Source of the DNA: Muscardinus avellanarius
Lineage: Eukaryota > Chordata > Mammalia > Rodentia > Gliridae
DNA: 64,000 bases
Assembly (NCBI GenBank): GCA_963383645.1
Contig: OY726578.1
Span: 23,666,388 to 23,730,387 of the forward strand
Direction of reading: 5' to 3'
The position numbers and the translations under genes were made by a program. Positions within the stretch are counted from its first letter, which is position 1; the number at the start of each line of letters is the position of its first letter. The notes under the pieces are model-generated. The model was not told the origin of the DNA. It did no database searches and saw only the letters and a list, made by a program, of their open reading frames with translations. Below are positions 11,823 through 26,199 of this stretch, piece by piece.

Positions 11823-13380
11823 AGACAGAACGCTAGACAGACAGAAGGAAGAGGAGCTTTTTCTCTGGACTTGGGGTCGAAGGCGAGGCCATCCGGCTGT
11901 GCTGTGGCCACCACTCACACCCACCCCGGCCCCTGCCGCGGCAGAACAGGGTCCCCGCAGCAGGGGCACCCGGCAGCCCGCACATCCGGCCGCCTCTTCC
12001 AGCATCTACTTCCCCAGAATGGAGAATGCCCTGCTCAGCCAGCCGCCAGTCCCTGGAGAGCCGATCTCGAGCCATGGCTGGGTAACGAGGTAACCGCCCC
12101 GGCTCGCCTCCGCCCCAGCCCGGCCGGTCCCTCCTCGGCCACGCTGCTCATGGTCCACCAAACACAGCTGCCCCCAGACACGTTGGGGCGGCCCACACAC
12201 GGGCAGCCTCGTGTAGACGGTGACACAGGCCCGCTGGGGCACACCTAGAGGTTCACCACGTTCGTCTCTCCCGGCCCTCACGCGCACACATACTCATGCC
12301 GCAGGGCCTTTGCACAAGCTCCTCCTCTGCCCAGCACACTTCCCCCAGGCCCCTGGTATTACTAGCCAGGCCCAGCTGCACTGTGGTAGGAGCCTCGGGT
12401 GTCACCCTGGGGACCATGAGCACTTTCTGGGCCAAGAGACACGTGATCCCCAGCCCTCGCCGAGGCCCTGGACCGACGGTCACCAAGGCCATTGTGGGAT
12501 TTGAGGGGCCCCTTGAAGGCCAGGCAGAGCCCACGTTAGACTCCGAGAGAGGACTAGCTGCCACCTGTGTCGAATCAGAGGCGCCTCAGAGCGGCGGCTC
12601 TGTCCCGAGGTCCGTTTGGACTGTGGCCAGGCTCCGGCCATGGCTCCCTGGGTCTGTGCGCAGCCCCATCCCAGGCAGCCGCAGCGCTCAGAGCACTCAG
12701 CCTGGCCAGTGTGGAGCGCCACGGGACCTCTGGAGTCCTGGGAGGGGCCCTGGGCGTGTCCGCTCTGGTGACCCGCAATCTGCACCCCGGGGTGTGACTG
12801 GCCGTGCCTGCTCAGGGCCGGGGCCGGCGGTTGGCTGGAGTGTGGGGAGGCAGTCGGGTGCAGCCCTGGCGGCAGCCCTCTGCCCTCTGCCCTCAGCCGC
12901 CCATGGCTGGCCGAATGCGTGCTTCCTGGAGTGTACATCTGTGTCCCTAGACCAAGAAGCCTCTCCCGCCACTAGGGCGGACGGACTGAGAGTGAATGTG
13001 GCTGGCTTTCCTGGAGCCCGGGGGCCGGGCAGGATGGACCACGGGTGAGACAGGGCAGCCCCTGCCCCCAGGATCAGCCAGGGCCTCCCCAGCACGTGGC
13101 CGCCTCGCTTTTAAGAAAATCCCACGAGGCAGGGGTAGGAGTCTGGAGAGGGAGGGCGCCCCGCCATGTGCGAGGGAGAGCAGCCACGGGCACTTGTCCG
13201 CAGGAGCCGCCTAGCCCGCACGCTCCCTGCTCGCTCGGGCTGGGGCTCAGGACACTGCTGGGAGCGGCCAGTCTCCTCGCACCAGGGTGGGCTCCCTGCA
13301 GGGTGCCCCTGGGCAGCCAGGAGCCTGGTTTTCCTGGGGGGGGGGTGGCAGACGCTTCGAGACACTTATTTGGTGTTTTC
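11823..13380. other. Gene-free stretch, unique GC-rich sequence
   Basis: No coding exon or repeat is recognisable. Long open frames on both strands overlap heavily and look GC-driven. Confidence 0.4.
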
Positions 13381-13570
13381 TTTTTCTTTTGGGGGGCACT
13401 GAGGATTGGACCCAGGAGTATTGTACCTCTGAGCTATACCCCCAGCCCTTTTTTATTTTTTATTTTGAAACAGAGTCTTGGTAAGTTGCCAAGGGTGGCC
13501 TGGAATCCACGATCCTCCTGTCTCGGCCTCCTAAGTACTGAGATCACACGCGTACGCCGCCATGCCCGGC
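13381..13570 (-). repeat. B1-dID-like SINE
   Basis: Full antisense copy: ctgaggattggacccagg, ctgagctatacccccagcc, inverted B1 half ending at gccgccatgcccggcc. Confidence 0.92.
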
Positions 13571-14700
13571 CTGGGAGGCTCCTTCTGGGAGGGACCTGTT
13601 TTCTGTGTGATCCTCACCTCTGCTACTGACTGGCGAGGACTTGTCATTTGAGGCCCGGCTACACCTCGGCTTTTAAAACACTGAATTGAAAAGCAGTTGG
13701 TGGTGGCCGGGACATCCCAGCCACGGCCTGGAGGGGGCGCTAGCAGTCCTGCCTGCTAGAGTCCTGGGCACCCACCCCAGGGGCTGCCGGGGCTCCTGGG
13801 CCCCCGGGGGCTGAGAGTCCACGGCCAAGGGGAGGCCCCCACATGGTGAGAGGTGGTCTCGTCGACGGCGCCATGACAGTTGCTTACAACCCTTTTCCTC
13901 GTGAGTTCATCAAAGGAAATATAGGAGACAGGGTGAAAGACAGGAGCCTCCCCTGGGATCCTGCAACCCGGAACCGCTAGGGAGCGAGCTGGGGCGCAGC
14001 ACACAGGGCGCATCGCGCACCCCACGCCCGTCCCGGGCTCATCCTGCGGCTCCCTCACCCTGGGAACGCCAGGCGGGGCTAAGCTCGACCTCCAGGATGG
14101 GCTTCACGCTCAGCGGGGCCTGATTCTGGGGTGATCCCTGCCGCTCCCCTGACACGGCCCTGGGGATGGGAGTGCAGAGGCGCGGGGCTTCTTCAGCCTC
14201 CCCGTCCCTTTTCCTTCTTCCCTGCACCTGGGCACTGCTCCGCTTGGGGCACAAGGCCAAGGAACCCACCTCTGCCCACTTTCAAGCCCACTGCCCGGCT
14301 GACCGCAGGATGCCTTGTAGGAAGGCGGGGCCAGGCCTCCCTCCTGGGGAGAAGAGAGGTGACCCAGCCCCCCAGCAGGAGACGAGTCCAGGGGGTCCCC
14401 CATATCCCAAGCTGTGGGGTCGAGGGGTCCTGGGCCTCCCTTGGTCCTCAGGCCAGGACCCCACTTAAGAGTTTGTGGAGCCAAGCTCCACCGTGCCCTT
14501 GGAGAGCGGGGACACTGCCGAACCCCAGCCAGACACGCGGTGCAGGGAAGCCGGGGCCAGCGCGAGCCACGCCACCGGGTGGGTGCCGAGGCGGCCCATT
14601 CGACTCCAGGAGGCGGCGGGGGCCCTGTGCCCCTGTGGCCGGCGGCTGCACCCTTTCCCTGTCCTTCAGAAGACGGCTCACGCTGTTGTCTGTTTGGCAG
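13571..14700. other. Sequence upstream of the first GNAZ coding exon
   Basis: Unique sequence with no repeats. A less GC-rich segment at about 13,875-13,945 (gttgcttacaacccttttcc onward) stands out from its surroundings. It ends in a pyrimidine-rich stretch and tttggcag at 14,693-14,700, a plausible splice acceptor for the GNAZ coding exon. Confidence 0.4.
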
Positions 14701-16186
<1,486 letters not shown>

Positions 16187-19100
16187 TAGGAGGCAACTGC
16201 AGGCTCCCCGGGGGCGCTGCCAGGGAGGGACGTGAAGGGGGCGGCGTGGCCAGGGCACCCTGCCCCGGGGGCCCTCCACAGAGGCTGTACGCCAGGCAGA
16301 GCACCAAGCAAAGACCAGACTCTCTGGAGTCTGGTCCTCCGACGGCTCCGGGGCTGGTGCTCGCTGAGCGTGGGGCCTAGGTTCATGCCTCTCTGCCCCG
16401 GGATGGGGAGCGGTGGCACGGGCCCCACGGGGAGCCAAGAGTGGAGTTGTGGGTGCCCCAGAGCTCAGGGCAGGTGCTGGTGCTGGTGGGCAGACCCGTG
16501 GACGTGGAGCCCCGTGCTGGGCGGCCAGCCTCCCACTTGGGTGCTGACTGGGTCGGTCAGGCAGGGCTCCTTCCTTCATCCGTCCTGTTACGGCTGGCGG
16601 CCTTATTGGGGGTCCATCGAGGGTTCTGACTTCGGGCCTGTGGCCTCCTGGGGAGTCTGTGGAAAGCTCCGGGCTTGGCCACCATGCTGGAACCCAGGCG
16701 TTTTTCTGGGCAGAGAAGGGCCGTGGCCCTTCATCAGTGGCTGCAGAGCACGAGGATGGGCTCGCCTCTTCTCCCCTTCGTGCATCTGGGGGAGTCCCCA
16801 GGACCGTGCCCGGACGATGAGCCTGGCAGTTGGGCCAGCGTGGCCACCCTGCTCCCGGTCTGCCTGTGAGTGAGGGTTTCTGGGCTCCTCGCCCCTTACT
16901 TCTCTGGCTGCCCCACTCCTGCGCCGTGCATGGTTCTGGGTGAGGGCCAGGCTCCCCCTGTAGCCATTACTGCAGGCAAGGCCCTGGGGCTGGCCCGACG
17001 GGGCAGCAACATGCCAGTCTACGCGTGGCCGACCGGGCCGTGGGCTCTCTAGGCTTCTGTCTTCTGCTGGGCCTGGAAGCCGGCAAGAAACAGTCCAGAG
17101 GCCTCGTGTCCTGCTGTCTTTCATCCCTGACACTGGCCCCAGGCCCAACCTCTGGCGGTGCCCACAAGTATGCATGACCCACGAGGCAGGACGCCCGGCC
17201 CCGAGCTTCAGGGAGAGCTTTGGCTGTAATCTCTGCTCTCAGCACCTGCCCAGGATGAGGGCCGGGTGTCCTTCGAGCCAGGCCTGCGCCTGGCCTGCCC
17301 TTGCGCCCCGCCTGGCCCCGCCCACCGCTTTCAGCGCGCTCTGTCCAGACCTAGCGTGACCGGCCAGTTCCCGGCCCCGCCCACCCTTCAGGATCCTCCC
17401 AGGTGACCCCCGGGAGGCCTTCCTGAAGCCCAGCGGAGCACACTCCCCCAACGCTCCTCTGTTGAGTGTTCACCTGGGGTGAGCTGCTCACTGTGGCAAG
17501 CCCCTGGGACCGCCCTGGGGGCCTCCCAGCCGTGCCCCTGGGATCACCGAGGCCTGTGCTCCCTCGATTAAGGGGACTCTAAGTGGAGGGGCTGGCATTG
17601 GCCGCACCCCTACCACCACTACCCTGGCCTCGCAGGCCTAGGGAAGGGATCCTTCACCAGAAAAGGAAATTCTCAAGGCTGGAGATTCATGGGATTCCAA
17701 GTGGTTCTGGCCTTTCATGCTCCACCAGCCATATCTGGGTGGAAAACAAACAGGCCTCGGCGCAGACAATGCCTTCCCAAATAGGCCTGGGCCATCGCCT
17801 CTCCTGGAAGGCCCAAGCATCCCCTGGCCCCGGCCCCGAGTCAGCCAGCAGCAGGCAGAGTAACCTCGGGGCCGGGCGCCAAGGCCCGACACGGCTCCCC
17901 CAGCTCCCGCTTGCCTTCCCCGTGCGCAGGCAGTGAGGCCTTGGCTGCCCTCCGACGGAGGCTGGCGGTGCCCCGCCCCCGTGCCTGGCGAGGGAGCCAC
18001 AGCCCCCAGCCCGCCCGCTGGCTCCTGCGTCAGCAGGTTGCCAAGGAGAGCAGCCGCGTCGCCGGGCCTCTGGGTGTGAGGGCTGCGGAGACTCCAGGCA
18101 GCCGCGCCCTGGGGCATGGGAGGCGGTTCCCAGGCATCTGGACCATGGCCACATCACACACGGGAGCCATGCCCACCCTCAGCCATGCCGCCGCCCTGGT
18201 ATCCAAGAAGACGTGCTGGGAGCGTGCGGGACACCATGCCCCCTCCCGTCCCGGTGGGTCTCTGGGGCTCCAAGCCGATAGGCCTTCAGCACCCGCTTGG
18301 CACTGCCCCGGTGGCACCACACCAGCCCCGTGGAGGTGCGGGGCTCCCAGGCACTGCCCCCATGGCCCCTGGAGCCGCCGCACCTGGTGTTTCCGTCATG
18401 GCCGGGCAGGTTTCTGTCAAGGTGCGAGTGCAGGCGGTGCTGGCAGCTGCCCCCTTGGGTCCTCCCGAGGTCAGGGGCAGGGTCTGCCTCCTCGGGCATT
18501 CGCACACGGCCTGTTGGCAGAGCTGGGCCGCTGCGGCCCAGGAGGCTGTGGAGGAGACGTGGAGACCAGCACTCATAGCCGTGCGGAGCACAGCCAAAGG
18601 CCTGGGGGAGCACGTCCCCGCTCCTGTCAGAGGTGCGGGGACAGTGGATGTCGGGGCCTGCCTGCCACCCACCCCTGTCCTTGTGGGTCAGCCAGCGGAC
18701 TCTGCCGGCCGCTTAATGGCAGAGGGAGCCTCTGGAAGGGACAGATCCGAAGGCCTGGTGGTAAAGCATTGGTGTTCTCACGTGGAATCCCACAGGGAGC
18801 CCGCTGCCCACTGCCTGGGGGTAGCTGTCACATTCCCGGCCCCTCGGCTGCCCTGTTGGTCGGTGCTGCCGTGCAGGTGCAGGCCCCGGGCTGGGCGGGC
18901 AGAGGCTAGTCTGTGCGGCTCTAGGAGCTGGGGAGTGTCAAATCTGTGGCCACTGCTTCACTCCCACAAGCCCTGGCCCAGGGACACCCCCAGACCAGCA
19001 GGCACAGCCCCCAGGCCAGTGTCAGCTGGGACCAGTGGTAGCCACTTGCACCCCAAAGCAGGCGGTGCCCTCACCCCGGGAGGCCTGGGCCCTCCTCTAC

Positions 19101-20904
19101 TGACAGCTGGCGATAGCCAGCACACCCGGCACCCCTCTGGCGGCAGGAGCTCCAGGTGTTGGTGCTGGGCAGCCAGACTGCAGGCAGGCGGCCTCTCCCG
19201 CCCTGGCCACGGCCCTGTCCCCTCCTCACTCAGGCAGGTCAGCAGCGCTGGCACACCCAGGGGGCTGCCACCCACCCACCAGCCAGTGCTCCGGCGGCAG
19301 CCAGGGTGCTGGCCCTGCCGCCGAGCACCTCGTCTAGTCTGCAAGGGCAGCTGTGCGTTCAGCTTGGCGTTTAAACAGCGGCCGGCAGCGTGACTGGCAG
19401 CAGGGGGCATGCAGCAAGACTGTCCCGCTCGCGGCGTCGGAGGGCGGGATCACACTTGGGGAACGCTCCCCAGCACACAGGCCTGGAATTGGGAGGTGCC
19501 CTCGGGCTCTCTTAGCAGCGCTAGCCAGCTGTACAGAGCAGAACAGAGGCTCCCAGGTCCCATCCGTGACCCGGGGCCGAGTCTCCGGCTCTCGGGCCGG
19601 CCCGGCACTGCCCCCGGGTTCCCCAGATCCCTTCCCACTACCAGCCCCGGGTCCTGCGGGTACAGGGCTGCCCCGCCGGCGGCCTTGGGTGCAAGCCTCA
19701 CTCGGAGGATGGAAGATGGCTCGGGGTCATGCGTGGGCATCTGGGACCACATCCCCTCCACAGTCAGTGGCAAGACTGTGGGTACCTGCACAGCGCCGCC
19801 CGCCCCTGCTCCTGACCCCGGCCTGGCCCCAGAGCAATGCCACCGCTTCTCCCTCTGGGCCAGGTCTCCGGCCACCTTTCTCCACGATGTGCCAAGGGCA
19901 CGGGCGCTTTGTCAGTGGGGACCTCCTAGGGCCAGGCTGGCGGAGAGGTTTGGGTTCCCAAAGACCGGGCAGCCCAGAGCTGGCCCTGCTCTGAAAGACC
20001 CCACGAAGGAGGGAGGCAGAGGGCGTAGACTGCAGATGGTGTCCTCGGGAACAGGGCTCAGTTAGCACACCCTCATGACCAGCCCCAGACCGCCCCCCCC
20101 CCACCGTGCAGGCTTCTCCGCCCGGCCGCAGCCTTCTGCATCCCGACTCCTGGGCTGCCCTGAACCTGTGGCCCCCACTCAGTGACAACTGATGCCTGCT
20201 TGCCCAGGGCCCCAGCTTCGTGTACGCCCCCACAGGCAATTGGCTGCAGCCCCTGATAGGCCCGCATGGAGAAGGGGGTCCTGGCACACGCCTTGCGCAT
20301 GGGCACTTCAGATCACCAAACGGGGGCCTTCTCTCTGCCCCCCAGGCGGACATCAGCTAGACAGCCTTGCGTCCCTCCTTTCTGTCATGCCGGATGCCTC
20401 CTGGGCCACCTCTTTGGGGTCCTCAGTGGCCAGGAGGGATGAAGCCTCCACGGCACATCTCTGCCCCACAGCAGCCACGCCCACGTGGCTATTCTTCACT
20501 TATTCCCCGCATCCTTGGGGCCTCCGCTGCCCCTCCGTGGTGGTCAGGCACCACCAGCAGAGACCTCCACCCCCACTGAGGCAGGCTGTCACTGAGCAGG
20601 GCCAGACAGCAGCTGGGACAGCAGCCCCGGGGCCCCCTCTTTCCCACCATGCTAACTGCCACAGGCCTACGGAGTCCACACGGCACTGCCCACTGAGACA
20701 GGACGTCTCTCGCACCCTGAGACAGGACGTCAGTCCCCGTGGGCTTTGGGGGAAGGGGCCCCAGTGCTGATGAGCTGCAGGGCAGGAGCGCGAGGGACGC
20801 TCTCGGGGCTCACCTGCAAAATGGGGAGCAGCCTGGGGTCAGGGCTGAGCCGCAGCGGAGCTTCCCTCTCCATGCCAGCCAGTGGGGCGGAGATGCCTCA
20901 CACC

Positions 20905-21020
20905 AGCTCACAAGAGCCAGTTTTTCCATCCCCGGGAAGTCTGTGAGCTGCCTGACATCTTACTGGTGGCGTCAGATCCACCAAGTGGCAGTAATTACAC
21001 CATAGAAATTGGCAGATGCT
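20905..21020. promoter_or_regulatory. Candidate noncoding element in GNAZ intron
   Basis: A short segment of balanced composition between GC-rich DNA and a SINE contains ggcagtaattacaccatag and an NFI-like TTGGCAGATGC. It is not repeat-derived as far as I can tell. Function is only suspected. Confidence 0.25.
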
Positions 21021-21116
21021 GCAGATCAGGCCCACTCGGCCTCTCCAGCCAGCTGTGTTTCTGTCGGTCCTAGGGAGTGAAGTGAGGGGCACCCTCCCTG
21101 AGCTACACCCCCCAGA

Positions 21117-21371
21117 TCTTTGTATTTTTTATTTTTTATTATTATTATTTTTTATTTTTTATTATTTTTTTTTTTTTGGTGGTGGTACTGGGGTTCCTGG
21201 AAGCCCTTCTACCTCCGGGCTACAGTCCCAGACCTATATTTTTATTTTGAATCAGGGTCTCACTAAGTTGCTAGGGATCTTGCTACATTGCCCAGGCTGG
21301 CCTCGAACTTGCACTCCTCCTGTCTTGGCCTCCAGTTCTGGGATTGCAGGCACGTGCCACTGCCCCCAGCC
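21117..21371 (-). repeat. B1-dID-like SINE with long T/A-rich tail
   Basis: An antisense copy of the 'gtactggggttcctgg' subfamily lies behind an expanded T/A tract (21,120-21,178). The tract probably joins to the remnant of another copy, whose inverted A box gagctacaccccccag is at 21,100. The element ends at gccactgcccccagcc. Confidence 0.88.
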
Positions 21372-22082
21372 TAGGCGGGTTAAGAGAACCGTGCTGCACA
21401 GGGAAGCAGCTCGGAGCCCCAGAGCTGTGCTTTCTCGCAATCACCGGCTGAAGTGAGACCGTCACCCGGCTGGGGACTCTCCTGTACCCGTCTCCATCCG
21501 AGAGGGAGCAGGCCTGTGACGTCCTCCAGGAAGCCGTCCCACCTTGCATATGCAGGTCCCATTCATAGGCAAGGGACGGAGAGAGGCATTTCTGTCCTCC
21601 CCCAAGGCCCGCCAGGACAGCAGCCAGCGGCCCCTGGAGAAGCTGAGCAGCCAGGAAGGGTGAGTGGCTGCTCTGGGGCAGCCTGTGGAGCCGCTGCCCA
21701 GGCTGGAGATAGGCCAGGAGGCTTCCTTGGCCCCAGAGCCCGGCTTGCAGGGGAGCAGGGGGCCCAGGTGTGGGAGCAGACCCTGGGACAGCAGCACCAC
21801 CCAGAACCCACCACGAGGGCTGGGGTGCTTGGCAGCCGCTGAGAGTAAAATACTGTGCACAGCACCCTGCAGGGAGAGCTGGTGTGCCAGGCAGCCTGCA
21901 CTGGATAAGGAAGGCCCCAGCCGGGCGAGGCCCAGGTGCTGCGCCCGTGGCCTGGGGTGGGTGGCGCTGCAGGAGGAGCGGGATGGCCCGGGGCCCACTC
22001 CCCACCCGCACAGGGGATCACGGACGCTCACAGACGCCCCTCTCCAGTGTAGCCCCGGCCCGCTCAGCCTGCCGGGCCGGTG

Positions 22083-22240
22083 GTAATTAACTTCCTGAGC
22101 GCATTAGGGCCTGCTCCTTGCGCCGCAGCAGAACCGCCCTGGGTTTTAAGACACAGATTATTATTGTTTTCAGGGATTTGTATAATCCAAGAACTGCAAA
22201 ACAGTTTTTCCACTCATCGAGAACAGACTCTAAGGTGGAG
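22083..22240. promoter_or_regulatory. Candidate conserved noncoding element in GNAZ intron
   Basis: An AT-rich island interrupts GC-rich intron. It contains GGTAATTAAC at the left, then a run with acagattattattgttttc, gggatttgtataatccaag and cagtttttccactcatcg. No SINE similarity, no simple repeat and no coding potential explains it. Its composition resembles neural enhancers, but conservation is inferred. Confidence 0.35.
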
Positions 22241-24089
22241 GCCGTGAGCACCGGCGGCTGCACTGACCTGGTGGTGTCGGGTCACGGGACATCAGGTCCA
22301 CCCTGTGCTGACAGGCACAAGGCCCTCTGCACCCATCTGTGACCCCAGGCCCCAAGGGCTCCCGCAGTCTAGTTCCTGGAGGGATTGAGTGGCAGTCAGC
22401 TGGGAGGGGGCGTGAGGGAGACGCCCCGCGTTAGCCAGGGCAGAGGAAGAGCGCCCCTTCTCCCTACATATGGCTCCAAACTAGAGGGGGCCAAGTTCAG
22501 GCTGGCCGGGGGCCCAGGCTAGAGCGCCCCTAATCCCGTCTCTGCCACGCCCCTAATCTCATAAGTAAGAAAAGCAGTGCATCCTGGGCCTCACCAGGCC
22601 CCTGCCCGGGTGTCCCTGCCTGGCCGTGGGGACCCTGACCTGGGGGTCCGGGAGCCTCCTGGGGGATTTGGCCCAGCCAGGGAATGGCCAAGGGCAGGCG
22701 GGCGGGTGAGTGGACGCCTCCCTCGGGCAGCCAGCCACGGGTAAGCTACGGGAGCTGGAAGCCCGTGGCCTGCCCCGTGCACAGGAGCTGCCACCTCTGG
22801 TGCACCCCAGGCTCAGGGACCCCGGCCTGAAAGAGCGTGGCTGTGGTTCTGGGTGACTTCCCATCCCCAGCAGTGGGACAGGAGAAGGGGACCGACGGGG
22901 CCATGGGAGCCCAGGCGCGCCTCCAGACTCTCTTTGAGCCTCCGCTGCCCCAGGAGGAGGCCAGAGGGCGTGGCATCGTGGCAGACCTGCAGCTCAGCCT
23001 CAGCACAGACAAGCTCGGCTGGGAAGCGGGCTGGGGAGGCTAGGAACTGGCAGGGGCCTCCTGGGACCATGGCACCACCTGTCTGGAGCCCGCCTGCCAT
23101 GAACCCACCTACAGCAAAGCAAATAGCTCACACATGGCCCAGGCCAGTTCTCGACAGCCGGCGGAGGCACGGTGGCCCAAACTGCCTGGTCCCCAGAGGA
23201 GCGGACCCTGCCACTGGGCTGCCAGGCCGGGCCAAGAGCCCCAAGATGGGCAGCCCTTCTGGGCCAGCATCCAGGCGGGCCTGTCCAGTGTGCTGTGACA
23301 CCCAGACCCAACAGGCTGGCCTTCCAGAGCCTCGCTGTCTGCCTGGGGTGGGGGGCCCACCGCTGGGTCTGGCACAAAATGAGTTTCTCCCAGGACATCC
23401 CAGCCCCTTGGCCCAGGCAGCATGGGCCCACTGAGGCAGCGAGGCGCCCTGGGAACCAGAGGATTCCTGCGCCTTGTGGGACCCACCCTCAGGGCCCGCC
23501 TGGCAGTACCTGCCCCTCAGCCCCAGGAGACACTGTGTGTGACGCAGCCCAGACTCAGGAGGGCAAGGCCGTGGCTGCGGACCTGCCTGGGCGCTGCTCA
23601 GCCTCCCCCGCACTGGCTCCGTGCTCTGCCACAGGCAGCCCCTGCGGTCTGCCCACCATAGCCCCTGACGGCCAGGCCCCGCCACCTGCACCCAGCCACG
23701 CCAGGCCTCTCACAGTGCCGCCCTGGTCATCCTCATGCCTGGACTGTGGCCCCCAAGGGCACCAGCTGGGGCACCAGCTGGCCCTTCCCCCTCACTGCCT
23801 GCCTCGGGAGGCCAGGCCCACGTGGCTGTGGCGGGTCCAGGTGAGGCTGGGAACGGAGTCAAGGTGAGGTGTTTAGGGGCCCACCCAGGAGGCAGTGAGG
23901 CCCGTGCGGCACAGCCTCGAGTCCAGAGCAGCCTCCCGGTGAGCACCGCAGAGCCTGCCTATGAGCAGGACAGGGGAAGGGCAGCCACGATGGGCTCCAC
24001 AGGTGCTGTCGGCCGCAGGGATCACGAGAGGAGGGCGTGTCCTCGGCCGAGACCGCACCACACAAAGGCACGGTCTGCCTGCTTTCTCG

Positions 24090-24318
24090 TTTGCTTTATT
24101 TATTTATTTATTTATTTATTTAGGGTCTGGGGATGGAACCCAGGGGCATTCTACCTCCAAGCTACATCCCCTGCCCTATTTTTTATTCTTTATTTTGAAA
24201 CAGAGTCTCACTGAGTTACAGAGGGCCTCACTAAGTCGCGGAGGCTGTCCATGAACCAGGATCCTGTCTCAGCCTCCAGAAGGCTGGGAAAACAAGCCTG
24301 TGCCACCACGCCCAGCTT
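24090..24318 (-). repeat. B1-dID-like SINE with (TTTA)n tail
   Basis: Antisense copy of the 'gggtctggggatggaaccc' subfamily with a tttattta-repeat tail at about 24,094-24,122, ending at gccaccacgcccagc. Confidence 0.92.
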
Positions 24319-26199
24319 TTATTTTTATTTATTTATTGCTGCTCACAACATGCCAGGTGGCTTTTGCATCCCAGGAGGTGACTGGGACCGTGGCACCCTT
24401 GGGGCTGCTGTACAGTCCAGGCCTTGACCACTGTCCAGGATTCGCGCCTCAGCTGACCTCAGAGTTGGTGCAAGCACTGCTCCCCTGACGCCCAGAGGGC
24501 GGCGAGGGCCCAGGCGTGGTGGGCCTGCTGCCACGAGGGCTTGGAGTGGCTGCAGCGCGCCCAGCCCGCCTGCGTGACTTTCCAGTGGCTGGCCAGGGAT
24601 GCAGGGTCAGTGCTGGTCCTCGAGCCTCGCCTTGGGGCCTTTATCCTGCCATGCACTCTGGGCGGCCTGCCTCGCCATCCTGCCAGCCCACCGGCCCTCA
24701 CAGCGGCCAGCTGCAGACGGGGTACAGCCTCCCCCCAGGAGCTTGCGGTGATGCGCGCTGGAACCAGGAGGGCGTGGCAGTGCCTAGGAGCCAGGGCATA
24801 AGTCACTCTGGATCACGTGGCTGCACAAAGCCACGCTCAAGCGTCCTCCTGGTGGGGGACTCCATCACTTGGACCAGACGGTAGCCAGAGCCTGCGCTCA
24901 CGCCAGCCCCCGCCCCACACACGGAGACACTGGGTCAGGCCAGCACTGACCCAGGTGAGCATTCTGGCGTCTGTCCCAGAAGCCACCAGCACAGGGCTCC
25001 CTCCTCGCCCTCGGCCCCCACGTTCCTCTCAGGGTCGGGCCAGGCAGCCGCGGGCGGCTTCGCCTGCCTTGGTTCAACAGGTGTGAGCGGGCTGCAGCTC
25101 CAGGGGCGCAGAGCGGGCGCCTTGCTGGACAGTGCCGGGCAGGGGCTGGGCCGCGGGGCCCGGGGCCCTCTGGAGCCGAGTGCGGAGGACTTCCGGAGTA
25201 CTGCTTCCTCACACAGGCCTGTGTGTGCATTCACAGGGCACCTGCATCCTGCTGTCTGTTAATTTCCTGCCAGTGACCGACAGCGGGGCGCTTAGAGCCA
25301 CCCACCGAGAGGCAGCTCAGACGCAGACGGGAGCCAGGGCTCCTTGCAGCCACGGCAGAGGCCGAGTGGGACTGGGCAGTGCGGGAGCTTGGCCTTGACC
25401 CGGGCCGGGGCCTCGTCCCTTGTGCCGCTGGCCTGCTGGGTGTGAGGAGCGGGTGCGCCCCTCAGCGCAGAGGCCCCAGCAGCCTGTGGGAGCTCGCTGC
25501 CCAGCACTGAGTCAGGTGTTGTTCCTAAAGCACCCTCCTTGGTGCAGCCCACCCACTGCTCCACCACTCCTCCCCTGGGACTGACTCCAGGGACTTTGAC
25601 CAAAAGGAGAAGAGTCCTGGGCCTTCCGGGCATCAGCTCAGAGGTCTGGGGGCGTGGGGGCTGGGCCTGTGCCGCCGACATGTAGTTGCGACGGGGCTGC
25701 TCGACCACAGCCCCCGCTACGTGCGCAGGTGCCAGTTCACACTGTGGCCCTGGCATGGGGAGGGCCTCAGCCTGGCACGGCCAGGACTGTTGTGTGGCCA
25801 CTCACGTCCACCCAGACTGCCCGTGTTCAGGCTGCCCAACATCATGGCCCTGAGCCGCCTAGTGCCTCCCCCACCCCTGAGGATCTGGGGCTATTTCCCA
25901 GGTACTTTACAGGCTCAGAGCTGGAGAGGGCATGCGTGGCCGTTGATGGCAGACAGTGGTAATGGGAGGACCACAGGCAGGGCAGGCAGACCCGGGCCCG
26001 GCACACACGGCCGCTGAGCCCCATGCCAACAGGGTCCCCTCCCCACCGCACACTCAGAAACCTGGCTCAGAGCACAGGCAGCAGCCCAGGGCTGGGCGGG
26101 CGGCGGGCAGCCTGGCCTGCAGTCACTGGGGTCAGCCCAGCCTCCCTCTGTGCCGCACAGGCCCACAGGAGGCGGCCCAGGCAGGAAGGGGCTCTCCGC

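Noticed and set aside
13725..13743. Strong plus-strand CTCF site as loop partner
   Set aside because: The GAGGGGGCGCTA end fits, but the CCASYAG part has three mismatches. It is kept only as a weak possibility.
18116..19393. 425-codon open frame in the GNAZ intron
   Set aside because: The composition is GC-driven and rich in A, G, P, R and S, with overlapping open frames on the other strand and no recognisable domain or splice context.
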